Assembly (NCBI GenBank): GCA_020431825.1
Contig: JAGQHN010000048.1
Coordinates: 1-35,084, forward strand
Reading direction: 5' to 3'
Length of the DNA stretch: 35,084 bases
Source of the DNA: Trueperaceae bacterium
Lineage (GTDB): Bacteria; Deinococcota; Deinococci; Deinococcales; Trueperaceae
In this document: positions 1-11,666 of the stretch, piece by piece
How positions within the stretch are numbered: position 1 is the first letter of the stretch
How the letters are laid out: each line of letters opens with the position of its first letter
Position numbers and translations under genes: made by a program
Notes under the pieces: model-generated
Databases searched by the model: none
Told to the model about the DNA's origin: nothing
What the model saw: only the letters and a program-made list of their open reading frames with translations

Positions 1-1175
1 GAAAAGACAGTATTTTGCAATCAATGATGGAGGGTCTCGATCAGGCCCGTCAGAAAATCTTGGAAGCTAATGCTGTTGATATGCAAAATGCGGATCGGGC
101 TGGACTATCAACCACCCTGCAAGACCGATTATTTCTAAGCGACGCACGAATTGACGGCATGATTCAGGAGATCGAAGATGTAATTACTCTGCCCGACCCG
201 GTAGGTGAGACATTAAGCGCTCAGAGGCTCGACAACGGCTTAGAGCTTAAAAAGGTTTGCGTACCAATTGGCGTCATCGCGATGATTTATGAGGCACGCC
301 CAAACGTAACGTCAGATGCTAGCGTGCTGTGTATCAAGGCTGGAAATGCGGTTATCCTGCGCGGCGGCAAGGAGTCAATTAATTCTAACCGCGCCATTGC
401 TGAGGTGCTTGCTAGCGCCGGAGAGGCAAAAGGACTTCCGCATGGAGCTATTCAGCTTATTCAGTCAACCGATCGCGCAATTGTGAAACAACTTGCACAG
501 TGCAGCGAATACGTCGATCTGATTATTCCCAGAGGCGGTGAGGGACTGATTAACGCTGTAACTGAGATGGCGCGCGTGCCGGTCATTAAGCACTACAAAG
601 GTCTTTGCCATATCTTTGTAGATTGCAACGTAGATATTCGCAGCGCGCTTGAGATCTGCGAAAATGCAAAGTGTCAGCGCCCCGGAGTTTGTAACGCCAT
701 GGAGACCCTGCTGGTGCACAGTGATATTGCAGAGGAATTTTTGCCGCTGCTTTGCGAACGATTAGCTACGGCCGGCGTAGAGATTCGCGGAGACCGTAAA
801 GTGCTCGAGGCGTACAGCAGCGCCAAACTCGCAAATGAGCAGGATTGGCACACTGAATACTTAGATCTAATCCTCTCAATCAAAGTAGTGGATGGCGTCT
901 TTGAAGCGATCCGGCACATCAACCAGTATGGATCGCACCACTCAGACGCGATTCTTTCCGAGGACAAGGAAAGCCAGGAGCTTTTTGTACAGCAAGTCGA
1001 CTCAGCAGCTGTCTACATTAACGCTTCAACGCGCTTTACCGACGGAGCACAATTCGGACTTGGATCTGAAATCGGAATTAGCACAGATAAGCTGCATGCA
1101 CGCGGGCCAATGGGACTGCAGGAGCTGACAACATATAAGTGGATTGGCCTGGGATCAGGTCAGATTCGATCTTAA
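1..1175 (+). CDS. proA: Glutamate-5-semialdehyde dehydrogenase (gamma-glutamyl phosphate reductase), 5' end cut by window
   Basis: NADPH-dependent reduction of glutamyl-5-phosphate to glutamate-5-semialdehyde, second step of proline synthesis, cytosolic. The frame is open from base 3 and reads in the family register (KDSILQSMMEGLDQAR), so the gene begins outside the window; the TTG at 15 and the ATGs at 24/27 are internal. About 30 N-terminal residues are missing relative to the usual 415-420. Seen: the PVGVI-type segment (CVPIGVIAMIYEARPNVT), the RGGKES motif, the catalytic cysteine in CQRPGVCNAMETLLVH, and the C-terminal GLGSEIGIST and ARGPMGL motifs. It converges on mnmG, with 128 bases between the stops and no clear terminator there. 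Only one CTCGAG site lies in it, fewer than in most other genes here. Family assignment is secure. Confidence 0.96.
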   Translation, partial: KDSILQSMMEGLDQARQKILEANAVDMQNADRAGLSTTLQDRLFLSDARIDGMIQEIEDVITLPDPVGETLSAQRLDNGLELKKVCVPIGVIAMIYEARPNVTSDASVLCIKAGNAVILRGGKESINSNRAIAEVLASAGEAKGLPHGAIQLIQSTDRAIVKQLAQCSEYVDLIIPRGGEGLINAVTEMARVPVIKHYKGLCHIFVDCNVDIRSALEICENAKCQRPGVCNAMETLLVHSDIAEEFLPLLCERLATAGVEIRGDRKVLEAYSSAKLANEQDWHTEYLDLILSIKVVDGVFEAIRHINQYGSHHSDAILSEDKESQELFVQQVDSAAVYINASTRFTDGAQFGLGSEIGISTDKLHARGPMGLQELTTYKWIGLGSGQIRS

Positions 1176-1303
1176 TCCGACTAGTGTTTTCCTGGACGAA
1201 CTATCTCAGCTTTAACAAACCCGGCGGTTGCTGTGAATTGCTGCTATGCGCGTTGATAGAGTTTGCAAGTGCAGGAGAATATTAAAAATGACACTACAAC
1301 TTA

Positions 1304-3163
1304 CTAGGTGCTATGCTGATGGCGCTTTAAATGCACGGCTACAAGCGAAATTGCGGCGGGCGTCATGCCCGGTATGCGCATAGCCTGGGCGATCGAAACT
1401 GGCCTGTGGGATTTTAGCTTCTCGCGCACCTCTGTTCGCAGGCTCTTAATCGAGTCGTAACAAAAGTCCGAGGGAATTCGTTCGCGCTCAATTTTCTGAA
1501 GTTTGCGAACTTCTTCTTCTTGACGTTCAAGGTATCCGTTAAACTTTAGCTCTGTCTCAAGCGCTGCAAGCTGAGACTGGCTTAAATCAACCGTTAAGGG
1601 ATAGCGCTGCCGGATCATCTCCAGATTAATCTCCGGCCTGCGCGCTAAAACTTCAATCGCTACACTGCTCTTTAGCTCTGCGCTTCCAAGCTCCGCCAAC
1701 CAGCCGTTTACCTCAGCAGTTGACCTTACAATCTCGTTTTTACTCCAAGCGCGTGCTTGGTTTAGCTTCGCCTCTTGCTCTTCAAAGCGGCTACGCTGCG
1801 CTTCGGTTAATAGACCGTACTCAATTGCTCTCGGACAAAGTCGTGAAGCCGCGTTATCTTCTCTGAGTATCAAGCGGTATTCAGCACGTGATGTGAACAT
1901 GCGATATGGTTCATCGACCCCATTTGTTATCAGGTCGTCTACCATTACCCCTATATAGCCCTCGCCGCGGCCGATCGTTAACGCCTCACAATCAAGCAAG
2001 CTAAGCGCTGCATTTGCTCCTGCCAAAAGTCCCTGAGCAGCCGCCTCCTCATATCCTGAAGTTCCGTTTATTTGGCCGGCAAAGAAAAAGCCTGATACGT
2101 CCTTTGACTCCAGAGTAGCTCCCAGTACCCGCGCATCAATGCAATCGTACTCGACCGCATAACCGGCCTGAAGAATCTCAACTCGCTCTAAGCCACGGAT
2201 TGTGCGCACAAAGTCTTCTTGAACATCAATCGGCAGCGAGGTCGAGATCCCGTTTGGATAGACAATGTCGGACCTATAGCCCTCCGGCTCAAGAAAAACG
2301 GTATGGCTGGTCTTATCAGAGAATCGAAAAACCTTATCTTCAATTGACGGGCAATATCTTGGCCCCCTTCCTTCAATATCTCCACCATACATCGCCGAAT
2401 GACTCAAATTTTCTTTAATCAGTTCGTGAGTTTGATAGGTCGTATGAGTTAACCAAGTCGGACTCGAGCTTGCTCTGGGTCCAATCTGTCCACTAAACGA
2501 GCTGGGTGGTGAATCCGAAGAAACTTCGTCTAGTACAGAAAAATCAACAGAGTTCGACTTAATCCTTGGTGGCGTTCCTGTTTTAAAGCGCAGCAATTCA
2601 TGTCCAATGTTGCGCAGGCTGTTTGACATATAGCGCGCTGGTGCTTCACCTTGTCTTCCAGCCTGACGTTGCTGTTTTCCGTACCAGACAACACCAGCTA
2701 AAAAGGTTCCCGTGCACAAAACAACACTGCCGGCTTCAATTCTGCGACCATCCGTCAATTGAACCCCACGCACTGAATTGCTTGAGTGGTTAATGTTAGC
2801 AACCTCTGCTCTAACTATTTCTATATTATTTATAGATTCTATTAGGGCTCGAGCGGCACTGGCATAACCATCACGTTCATTCTGAACCCTCAGAGACTGT
2901 ACTGCCGGACCTTTACTTGCATTTAAGGTTCTGGCATGAATAGCAGTCTCGTCTGCCAGTTTACCCATGACGCCACCAAGTGCCTCAATTTCAAAGACCA
3001 TTTGGGATTTACCTGGACCACCAATAGCCGGGTTACAAGGCATGAGACCAATTTTATCCGGGTTAGGAAGCACCAGAGCAACCCGGCAACCAAGCCGCGC
3101 AGCTGCATGTGCTGCCTCAATTCCTGCATGTCCTCCACCAACCACTACTACATCAAACTTCAT
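1304..3163 (-). CDS. mnmG: tRNA uridine-5-carboxymethylaminomethyl modification enzyme MnmG (GidA)
   Basis: FAD-dependent partner of MnmE that installs the carboxymethylaminomethyl group on wobble uridine 34 of certain tRNAs. Seen: the N-terminal dinucleotide fold [27 protein letters not shown], the [10 protein letters not shown] motif, [16 protein letters not shown], and a C-terminal helical domain ending in [21 protein letters not shown] start it at the ATG at 3163 ([12 protein letters not shown], 619 residues): GGAG lies a few bases upstream and homologues start there. An in-frame ATG at 3202 would add 13 unconserved residues. It is divergent from dnaA, a common arrangement beside bacterial origins. 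CTCGAG sites occur only at 2463 and 2848. Confidence 0.97.
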   Translation of the reverse strand: MKFDVVVVGGGHAGIEAAHAAARLGCRVALVLPNPDKIGLMPCNPAIGGPGKSQMVFEIEALGGVMGKLADETAIHARTLNASKGPAVQSLRVQNERDGYASAARALIESINNIEIVRAEVANINHSSNSVRGVQLTDGRRIEAGSVVLCTGTFLAGVVWYGKQQRQAGRQGEAPARYMSNSLRNIGHELLRFKTGTPPRIKSNSVDFSVLDEVSSDSPPSSFSGQIGPRASSSPTWLTHTTYQTHELIKENLSHSAMYGGDIEGRGPRYCPSIEDKVFRFSDKTSHTVFLEPEGYRSDIVYPNGISTSLPIDVQEDFVRTIRGLERVEILQAGYAVEYDCIDARVLGATLESKDVSGFFFAGQINGTSGYEEAAAQGLLAGANAALSLLDCEALTIGRGEGYIGVMVDDLITNGVDEPYRMFTSRAEYRLILREDNAASRLCPRAIEYGLLTEAQRSRFEEQEAKLNQARAWSKNEIVRSTAEVNGWLAELGSAELKSSVAIEVLARRPEINLEMIRQRYPLTVDLSQSQLAALETELKFNGYLERQEEEVRKLQKIERERIPSDFCYDSIKSLRTEVREKLKSHRPVSIAQAMRIPGMTPAAISLVAVHLKRHQHST

Positions 3164-3208
3164 TATTTCTCCATAAGGTCCTAAACCGAAACCTAGTTGC
3201 AAAGATAA

Positions 3209-3239
3209 AGTATAGCAAGAAAGTAACTGCGCCCAGTAA
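3209..3239 (-). promoter_or_regulatory. Candidate mnmG promoter
   Basis: On the minus strand TTACTG (3239-3234) and TATACT (3214-3209) are separated by 19 bases, about 45 bases before the mnmG start. The -10 is good, and the spacer is longer than ideal. Confidence 0.35.
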
Positions 3240-3298
3240 GCTGATAAATTTGTTAGACTAGCATACTGGCGCTAAGGAATGGGAGTCACGGTATTTTA

Positions 3299-4639
3299 AT
3301 GGGAATGCAAGAAAACGCAATCTGGGAAGATCTTCTTAACTACGTTAGACGTCATATATCTGATGTTGAGTACCGCACCTGGTTTAGTCAAGTGCGGGCA
3401 TTGGGTATTGACAATGGAATTTTCATGATTGGTGTACCCCATTCATTTGCTAGAGATTGGTTAAAAAACCACTATAGCGGAGTACTCGAGCAAGGACTGC
3501 GTGACCTAGGGGCATCATCCCCGCGGGTAGGCTTTCAGGTGGTTGCTTTCCAGCAATCCGAGCAACAGGATATTTTTTCAACCCCATCCTTCCAGCAAGA
3601 TGAAGAAGCCAGGCGACGAACGACCCCTAGCCTTAACCCAAAATATATTTTCTCAAACTTTGTAGTGGGCACCAATAATAATTTAGCGCATGCTGCAGCC
3701 TTTGCTGTCGCGGAAGCTCCCGGAAGGGCCTATAACCCATTATTTCTATATGGTGATGCTGGTCTCGGTAAAACCCACCTCATGCATGCAGTGGGCCATG
3801 CTGTAGCAGAACGCTATCCAAACCTACAAATAGAATATGTGACCACAGAAACGTTTACCAACGATCTTATTAATGCTATCCGAGAAGATAAAATGGCATC
3901 CTTTAGAGATCGCTACCGCTCAGTGGATTTGCTGCTGGTTGACGATGTGCAGTTTATCGCAGGCAAAGAACGTACTCAAGAAGAGTTTTTTCATACTTTC
4001 AATTCTCTGTACGAATCTGGCAAACAAATTATTCTATCTTCCGATAGACCACCCAAAGATATTCCTACTCTGGATAACCGTATTCGAAGCCGTTTTGAAT
4101 GGGGACTTATCACCGATATCCATCCTCCAGAGCTCGAGACGCGAATTGCCATCTTAAAACTTAATGCAGAGTACCGTGGGGTAAAAATACCGGCAGAAGT
4201 CATTGATTTTATTGCCAGACAAGTGACCTCAAACATAAGAGAGCTCGAGGGTGCTCTTATGAGGGTGATTGTTTATGCAAGTATGAATCAATCAGAAATA
4301 AATAAACCGACCGCAGCAAAAGCTCTATCTGATGTATTTACACCTAGTGATTTAAATCTAACAATGGATGACGTTCTTCGTATAACAGCGCGGCAATTTG
4401 AGGTAGAGGCAAGTGACCTCGTATCGAAAGGCAGACGTCAGGAGCTTGTCGTTCCCAGACAAGTAGCCATGTATTTGATCCGAGAATTGACTCCTCATTC
4501 CTATCCTGAAATTGGACAATTCTTTTCAGGAAGAGATCACTCAACCGTTATGTACGCTGTTCAAAAAGTTACCGAAGCGGTAGAAAAAGATCGGGATCTA
4601 GCCAACAAAATTAGGGAAATAAAAGAAGAACTTGTATAA
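3299..4639 (+). CDS. dnaA: Chromosomal replication initiator protein DnaA
   Basis: AAA+ initiator that binds DnaA boxes and opens the origin. 446 residues, usual size. Domain I at the N-terminus ([25 protein letters not shown]), then a short variable linker around residues 85-110. The AAA+ domain follows with Walker [10 protein letters not shown] near 152-160, Walker [10 protein letters not shown] with the two Asp near 215-216, and the arginine-rich [11 protein letters not shown] segment. The C-terminal DNA-binding domain carries [10 protein letters not shown] near 411. The start is ATG at 3299; a second ATG at 3305 is possible, and neither has a strong Shine-Dalgarno (GGGAG lies about 14 bases upstream). 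No DnaA box was seen upstream of the gene; the boxes lie downstream, towards dnaN. Confidence 0.98.
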   Translation: MGMQENAIWEDLLNYVRRHISDVEYRTWFSQVRALGIDNGIFMIGVPHSFARDWLKNHYSGVLEQGLRDLGASSPRVGFQVVAFQQSEQQDIFSTPSFQQDEEARRRTTPSLNPKYIFSNFVVGTNNNLAHAAAFAVAEAPGRAYNPLFLYGDAGLGKTHLMHAVGHAVAERYPNLQIEYVTTETFTNDLINAIREDKMASFRDRYRSVDLLLVDDVQFIAGKERTQEEFFHTFNSLYESGKQIILSSDRPPKDIPTLDNRIRSRFEWGLITDIHPPELETRIAILKLNAEYRGVKIPAEVIDFIARQVTSNIRELEGALMRVIVYASMNQSEINKPTAAKALSDVFTPSDLNLTMDDVLRITARQFEVEASDLVSKGRRQELVVPRQVAMYLIRELTPHSYPEIGQFFSGRDHSTVMYAVQKVTEAVEKDRDLANKIREIKEELV

Positions 4640-5245
4640 AAAGGTAGCTCAAAAAACCACTCGAGGGAAACCAAAATGCTTGTGATTTTATCTAACATAA
4701 TTGCAGGCTTTTTTGTTTTTGCAGTTCTAAACTTTCATCCAAACAAACAACATTGGAACACAAAAAGCTGGCAAAACCTATCTTTTATATTTAAGAAAAT
4801 TATCTCAAATGAAGGCGTAATTTGGTTGCAAAATCATGCTTTCATGGCAGAAAGAAAATCTTTTAAGTGGCGAAAATACACAGCCTATTTTAACTTTTCC
4901 GGCAAAGAAATTGACTCGAGCACTATCCAAAAACCCAGCAAAAATAAGCAAAAATGGACCCGATTTTCCCATGTGGATAAAGCTGTGGAAAAGCTGTGGA
5001 AAACTTGTGGATGGAGCTGTGGAAAACTCCCCTCATTCACAGCCTTGTGGATAGCTGTGGAAAAGTCGCCTAGTTATCCACAGCAAAAGCCGATTTATCC
5101 ACAATTTTATCCACATGGACTTTTCCGTCCTGGACAGGAAAAATACCACATTTCCACAGTTTCCACAGGCCCTACTATATATAGAGGATTATTTTTAAAC
5201 TTTGTTAGATTCGCTTCGCTAGTAAAATAAACCAAGGAGAAAAGC
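4640..5245. other. oriC: Chromosomal replication origin (oriC) between dnaA and dnaN
   Basis: The 600-base gap holds a dense DnaA-box array. Perfect boxes: TGTGGATAA at 4972, and TTATCCACA at 5074, 5095 and 5107. One- or two-mismatch boxes TGTGGAAAA lie at 4984, 4995, 5018 and 5056, with TGTGGATGG at 5006, TGTGGATAG at 5046 and TTTCCACA forms at 5151 and 5160. The left group points one way and the right group the other. AT-rich stretches lie on both sides (about 4680-4900, and 5168-5215 with CTATATATAGAGG), the right one being a plausible unwinding element. A 184-codon frame across 4676-5230 translates the boxes into low-complexity KLWKTCG-type repeats and is not a gene. CTCGAG sites lie at 4660 and 4915. 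Confidence 0.93.
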
Positions 5246-6334
5246 GTGAAAGTTCATGTACCTAAAAAGTATTTAGCAGACAGTTTAAGTCATGTAGAAA
5301 GAATCATTCCAAGTAGAGCAAGTAACCCAAGCTTAAGTTTGTTGAGATTAGATTTAAGTGAAAAGTATTTGACCTTAAGTGGTAGCAATATGGATATTGA
5401 TATTCAAGCCAGGCTATCTGCAGATACTGAAAGTGAAGGCAGCTTTTCTCTACCGGCCAGTGTGTTTAGCCAGGTTATAAAATCTTTACCCGGAGATCTG
5501 GTTGAACTTGGTTTTTCAGATACAGAACTTGATATAACTTCTGGAAGCTTCGGTACAAAATTACAACTCGCCAGTAGCTCGAGCGTAAGCCCATTAGAAT
5601 TTCCAGATGCTTATGAAGGAAGTTTAGACGCAGGCCATTTTGCCAAAGCTTTAGCCCATGTAAGATATGCCGCTGCTGTGGCAGAATACCAGGCAATATT
5701 CCGTGGTGTAAAAATAGAATTTAGCGATACTAAAACAAGAACCGTTGCAACTGATGGCTTTAGGTTGGCCTACTATAATTTGCCCATTGCCAGTGGCGTT
5801 ATTGGCGAAATCGTTATACCAGCTCGTAGCGTAGATGAACTTACCAAACTTCTGTCAGATGGCGATACCCAGATTTCCCTGGCGAATAATCAGCTATCTA
5901 TCAAAAATGGTGCCTACAAAGCCAATATTAAGCTTATGGAAGGAAACTTCCCAGATTATGAGCGAATCATACCGTCCCATTTTCCCGTAAGCATTACCTT
6001 GGATGCTGGCGTATTGGCAGAGGCCGTTTCTCGGGTTGCTGTCATGGCAGATAAAACCGCCAATAACCGCGTTGACCTTTTTATTAAGGAGGGACAGCTA
6101 CAAATCACTGCCGAGGGCAGTTATGGGCGCTCTCAAGAGGCTATGGAGGTCATGCAGGAGGGCGATGATCCTGAAATTGCACTTGCTTACAATGCAAAGT
6201 ATCTGGTAGATGCGCTCGTGCCTATAGAAGGAGAGATCAAGCTTTCTTTTTCTGGTACAACTAGTCCGAGTGTTGGCATTAGCGAGAAAGACCCTAATTA
6301 TCTGGCCATGGTTGTTCCCCTGAGAACTGGTTAA
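5246..6334 (+). CDS. dnaN: DNA polymerase III beta subunit (sliding clamp)
   Basis: Ring-shaped processivity clamp that tethers the replicative polymerase. 362 residues, near the usual 360-375, made of three repeated clamp folds. Seen: FRGVKIEF and the TVATDGFRLAYYNLP segment at the end of domain 2, KLMEGNFPDYERIIP at the start of domain 3, and a C-terminal YLAMVVPLRTG like the family's MPMRL tail. The GTG start at 5246 is supported by AAGGAGA six bases upstream. It follows the origin directly and is followed by a pair of inverted DnaA boxes rather than an ordinary terminator. Only one CTCGAG site (5578, in a Ser-Ser context). Confidence 0.98.
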   Translation: MKVHVPKKYLADSLSHVERIIPSRASNPSLSLLRLDLSEKYLTLSGSNMDIDIQARLSADTESEGSFSLPASVFSQVIKSLPGDLVELGFSDTELDITSGSFGTKLQLASSSSVSPLEFPDAYEGSLDAGHFAKALAHVRYAAAVAEYQAIFRGVKIEFSDTKTRTVATDGFRLAYYNLPIASGVIGEIVIPARSVDELTKLLSDGDTQISLANNQLSIKNGAYKANIKLMEGNFPDYERIIPSHFPVSITLDAGVLAEAVSRVAVMADKTANNRVDLFIKEGQLQITAEGSYGRSQEAMEVMQEGDDPEIALAYNAKYLVDALVPIEGEIKLSFSGTTSPSVGISEKDPNYLAMVVPLRTG

Positions 6335-6361
6335 GGAAATAGCAGCTTTTTAGACGACAAA

Positions 6362-6406
6362 CTTATCCACAGAATTATCACCAATGTGTATAACTCTGTG
6401 GATAAG
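6362..6406. promoter_or_regulatory. Inverted pair of perfect DnaA boxes after dnaN
   Basis: CTTATCCACAGA (6362-6373) and its exact inverse TCTGTGGATAAG (6395-6406) are separated by 21 bases, just after the dnaN stop. Each arm contains a consensus DnaA box. It could fold as a hairpin in the dnaN transcript, but only a short T run follows, so a DnaA-binding role is equally likely. Confidence 0.7.
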
Positions 6407-6519
6407 TCCTTTTAGAAAAAATGTCCTGGACAATAAAAATAACACTTTGTTTGATGAGCGTATATCACAGCTAAAGTTTAGAAAGTGGATGAGGCAGCTT
6501 TGCTTAGAATGCACAGACA

Positions 6520-6548
6520 TTGATAATGCCTACAACTCCCGGTATAGT
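6520..6548 (+). promoter_or_regulatory. Promoter of eno-pyk
   Basis: TTGATA (6520-6525), 17 bases, TATAGT (6543-6548): a near-consensus sigma-70-type promoter about 95 bases before the eno ATG. Confidence 0.7.
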
Positions 6549-6565
6549 TAAGAATTGTGTAAATA

Positions 6566-9343
<2,778 letters not shown>

Positions 9344-9364
9344 TTAAAGCGAATTTCTGCTAAA

Positions 9365-9393
9365 ACGCCGAGGTCTTGCCTCGGCGTTTTTTG
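9365..9393 (+). terminator. Intrinsic terminator of eno-pyk
   Basis: ACGCCGAGG (9365-9373), a five-base loop and CCTCGGCGT (9379-9387) form a perfect 9-bp GC-rich stem followed by a run of T. Confidence 0.92.
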
Positions 9394-9722
9394 TTGTTGC
9401 TGGAATAGAACCCTTCCAAAAAAGCACATTCATCTTCGGCTAAACAAAATTATCTTAAACAATTGTAGTAGTTTGATGTTTCACGTTTAGTGATTATTTG
9501 GTAATAAAAATTGTAGATGAAAACAAATTGTATAAAATAATTGTTCTCTACAACAATTATCAGGCGTGAGAAAAGAATAGCTCTTATCTTATACCTCTTT
9601 CAAAGCCTTGTTTTTAATATCGCTTTTAGGTAACCGCTTACTATACTCAGCAAAGATTGATAGACCTGGAAGTTATTTTATTGAGAGTTAACCAAAGCCT
9701 GATAAGAGCAAAAGCGAAAAGA
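9394..9722. promoter_or_regulatory. AT-rich regulatory region with a 24-base palindromic operator-like site
   Basis: This gap precedes the putative metal-uptake cluster. At 9537-9560, ATAATTGTT and AACAATTAT flank CTCTAC as a perfect 9-bp inverted repeat. The half-site ATTGT/ACAAT recurs nearby (ACAATTGT around 9460, AATTGTAG around 9510, ACAAATTGT around 9524). TATAAA at 9531-9536, a possible -10, abuts the palindrome, so a bound dimer would block it. A second -10-like TATACT lies at 9642-9647. A metal-responsive Fur/Zur-family repressor is a guess from the downstream genes; the sequence does not match a consensus I can name. Confidence 0.55.
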
Positions 9723-10760
9723 ATGCTCGTGGTCTTTTTAGGCTTATTGTTTGTATTTGTTTATGCTCAGGAAGGTGAAAACAACGTTCCTGAAACCCTC
9801 TCTTATGCAGATGAAATGGCTTTTTACAGTGAGTCCTTAGGTATAAGTGGCGACCTGGCAGAACAATTTGATGAGGCTTTTTCAGCCTGGAATGCTCGAG
9901 ACCTGAGCAAAACAGCAGAGCTTTTGACTGCTCTTGATAAACAAATTCCAGATAAACTTGCCAACGTTAAAGCCTACCTCGAGTTAACAAGAGGTCTGTT
10001 AGAGGTTGACCAAGAAAACTATGACATGGCTTTAGGCTACTATGAAAAAGCAAAAAAATTAGTTCCCGAATGGTGGCTGGTTGACGCTCATATTGCTGAG
10101 GTGCAGGCACTTAAACAAGGCAACAATGACCAGATAGTGGCGATAAAGCTCGAGCCTTTTCAGGCAAAAATAAAATTACCTCTAAAATGGCTTATCTTAA
10201 CGTTTGCCCTTTTCGCAATCCTTTGGAGTATGGCAAAGTGGCGCCAAAGATGGCTTTTTGTCCTGATCGGTTTGGTTCTAGGGGGTATAGCGTTTGCTTT
10301 ACCGGTTTATATAATAAGTGCGCCAAATCCTTTTGCAAAACAATCTTTACCCAATAGCGAAGATGCAAAAACCCTTGTAGATCAAGTTTTGACCAATACC
10401 TACAGGTCATTTATTTTTAAAGATGAAGAGCAAATCTATGATGCTTTAGCCCTAAGTGTTACAGGAGATGAACTGCGAAATATCTATCTGCAAAATCGCA
10501 ACTCAGTAAAGATTCAGGCTGCGGGAGACGCTACCATGCGTATTGATAATGTTGAGATTTTGGAGATAAGCGAAATCAGAGCAAATAAAGAAGGGGGCTT
10601 AGACCTCGAGGCGAGCTGGCAGGTATCGGGGTTTGTAAGACATTTTGGGCATTTACATTACCGGATTAATGCTTATGAAGCGAAACTCACGCTAATTCCA
10701 GAAGATGATCTCTGGAAAATCAAAGATTTGTCACTACTTAGTCAAGCGCAGGTACTCTAA
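9723..10760 (+). CDS. Signal-peptide, TPR-like, two-TM membrane protein of a metal-ABC cluster
   Basis: No firm family name. From the ATG at 9723 the 345-residue protein has a signal peptide or anchor (MLVVFLGLLFVFVYAQ), a helical extracytoplasmic part (about 25-130) with a TPR-like stretch around NYDMALGYYEKAKKLVPEWW, two membrane spans (about 154-170 and 177-199), and a C-terminal beta-rich domain (200-345) containing SFIFKDEEQIYDALALSV and SGFVRHFGHLHYRINAYEA. From memory, similar C-terminal domains occur beside FtsX-type ABC genes with ZnuA-like proteins in other phyla; I cannot verify that here. A TTG at 9657 would add 22 residues with no ribosome site, but lies about 9 bases after a TATACT. 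First gene of a tight five-gene run. Confidence 0.75.
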   Translation: MLVVFLGLLFVFVYAQEGENNVPETLSYADEMAFYSESLGISGDLAEQFDEAFSAWNARDLSKTAELLTALDKQIPDKLANVKAYLELTRGLLEVDQENYDMALGYYEKAKKLVPEWWLVDAHIAEVQALKQGNNDQIVAIKLEPFQAKIKLPLKWLILTFALFAILWSMAKWRQRWLFVLIGLVLGGIAFALPVYIISAPNPFAKQSLPNSEDAKTLVDQVLTNTYRSFIFKDEEQIYDALALSVTGDELRNIYLQNRNSVKIQAAGDATMRIDNVEILEISEIRANKEGGLDLEASWQVSGFVRHFGHLHYRINAYEAKLTLIPEDDLWKIKDLSLLSQAQVL

Positions 10761-10784
10761 GCTAACTTAAGAAAGAGAAATGGC

Positions 10785-11660
10785 ATGATCTCAAAATTTA
10801 TTTTTACACTGGTAATAATTTTTTTAGGGGCAATAGGTTTTGCTCAAACTGAAAAGATTTTTGTATCCAACTATCCGCTTGCTTATTTTGCCGAAAGGAT
10901 TTTAGGTGAACAGGTTTATTTTCCTGACATAGAGGGGGATCCGGCCTTTTGGGAACCCAGTGAGGAGGAGCTAGCAAACATTCAAGCGGCTGAACTTATT
11001 ATCCTTAATGGCGCTACCTATGAAAAATGGCGATTTTTTACCTCTCTACCCGAATCAAAAGTGGTTGAAACGGCAAATGTATTTAACGATCATTTTATCT
11101 ATGCAGAAAATGAAGTGACACATAGTCACGGAAGTTCAGGTGAGCACAGTCATTCTGGAACCACATTTACTACCTGGATAGATTTTGACCAGGCAAGTAA
11201 GCAAGCAGGTGCTATCAAAGACGCTCTTATTGACTTTACTATAGGTGATGCGACGACAATATCTGAAAATTTTGAGCTACTAAAAGCCGATTTGAGCAAG
11301 CTTGATAGTGAACTGCTCGAGCTCACACAAGGGTATAGCGAACTGCCTCTTATCGGTTCACACCCCATCTATCAATACTTTGCCAGGCGCTATGATCTAA
11401 ATGTCAAAACGGTCCACTGGGAACCTGATACTTACCCGGGCGAGGACCTATGGCAAGAACTTGAGACGGTCTTGGCTGATCATCCTGCCAAATGGTTTAT
11501 CTGGGAAGCCGAGCCGCTTGCCGAAAGTGTAGCCCGCCTCGAGGAGATGGGACTAAACAGTGTTGTTTTTGACCCTTCGGGAAATCGACCGAGTAGCGGT
11601 GATTTCTTAACGGTCATGCAAGAAAATATCAAAAATCTCAAGCCGGTTTTTGCTTACTAA
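10785..11660 (+). CDS. ZnuA-like metal-ABC substrate-binding protein with altered ligand set
   Basis: Secreted or membrane-tethered binding protein of the cluster A-I (Zn/Mn) fold; signal peptide MISKFIFTLVIIFLGAIGFAQ. Family landmarks: SNYPLAYFAERILG, AAELIILNGATYEKW, a His-rich loop THSHGSSGEHSHSG (about 112-125), and IGSHPIYQYFARRYDL, which keeps the domain-2 histidine. Two canonical histidines are absent: the usual DPHxYEP reads GDPAFWEPSEEE and the usual DPHxWLDP reads TTFTTWIDFD. No lipobox cysteine is seen. It lies 24 bases after the TPR/TM gene and 6 before the ABC ATPase. Zinc is the likely cargo by family and His-rich loop, but the changed site makes this uncertain. The partner permease is FtsX-like, not ZnuB-like. 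Confidence 0.85.
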   Translation: MISKFIFTLVIIFLGAIGFAQTEKIFVSNYPLAYFAERILGEQVYFPDIEGDPAFWEPSEEELANIQAAELIILNGATYEKWRFFTSLPESKVVETANVFNDHFIYAENEVTHSHGSSGEHSHSGTTFTTWIDFDQASKQAGAIKDALIDFTIGDATTISENFELLKADLSKLDSELLELTQGYSELPLIGSHPIYQYFARRYDLNVKTVHWEPDTYPGEDLWQELETVLADHPAKWFIWEAEPLAESVARLEEMGLNSVVFDPSGNRPSSGDFLTVMQENIKNLKPVFAY

Positions 11661-11666
11661 GGTCAG

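Noticed and set aside
3164..3202. Longer mnmG start at 3202
   Set aside because: Homologues begin at [12 protein letters not shown], and a ribosome site precedes the ATG at 3163.
4676..5230. Open frame of 184 codons between dnaA and dnaN
   Set aside because: It spans the DnaA-box array and translates it into low-complexity repeats; no ribosome site or family feature.
9657..9722. TTG start adding 22 residues to the TPR/TM protein
   Set aside because: It would put charged residues ahead of a good signal peptide; the ATG at 9723 fits better, though a nearby TATACT leaves some doubt.
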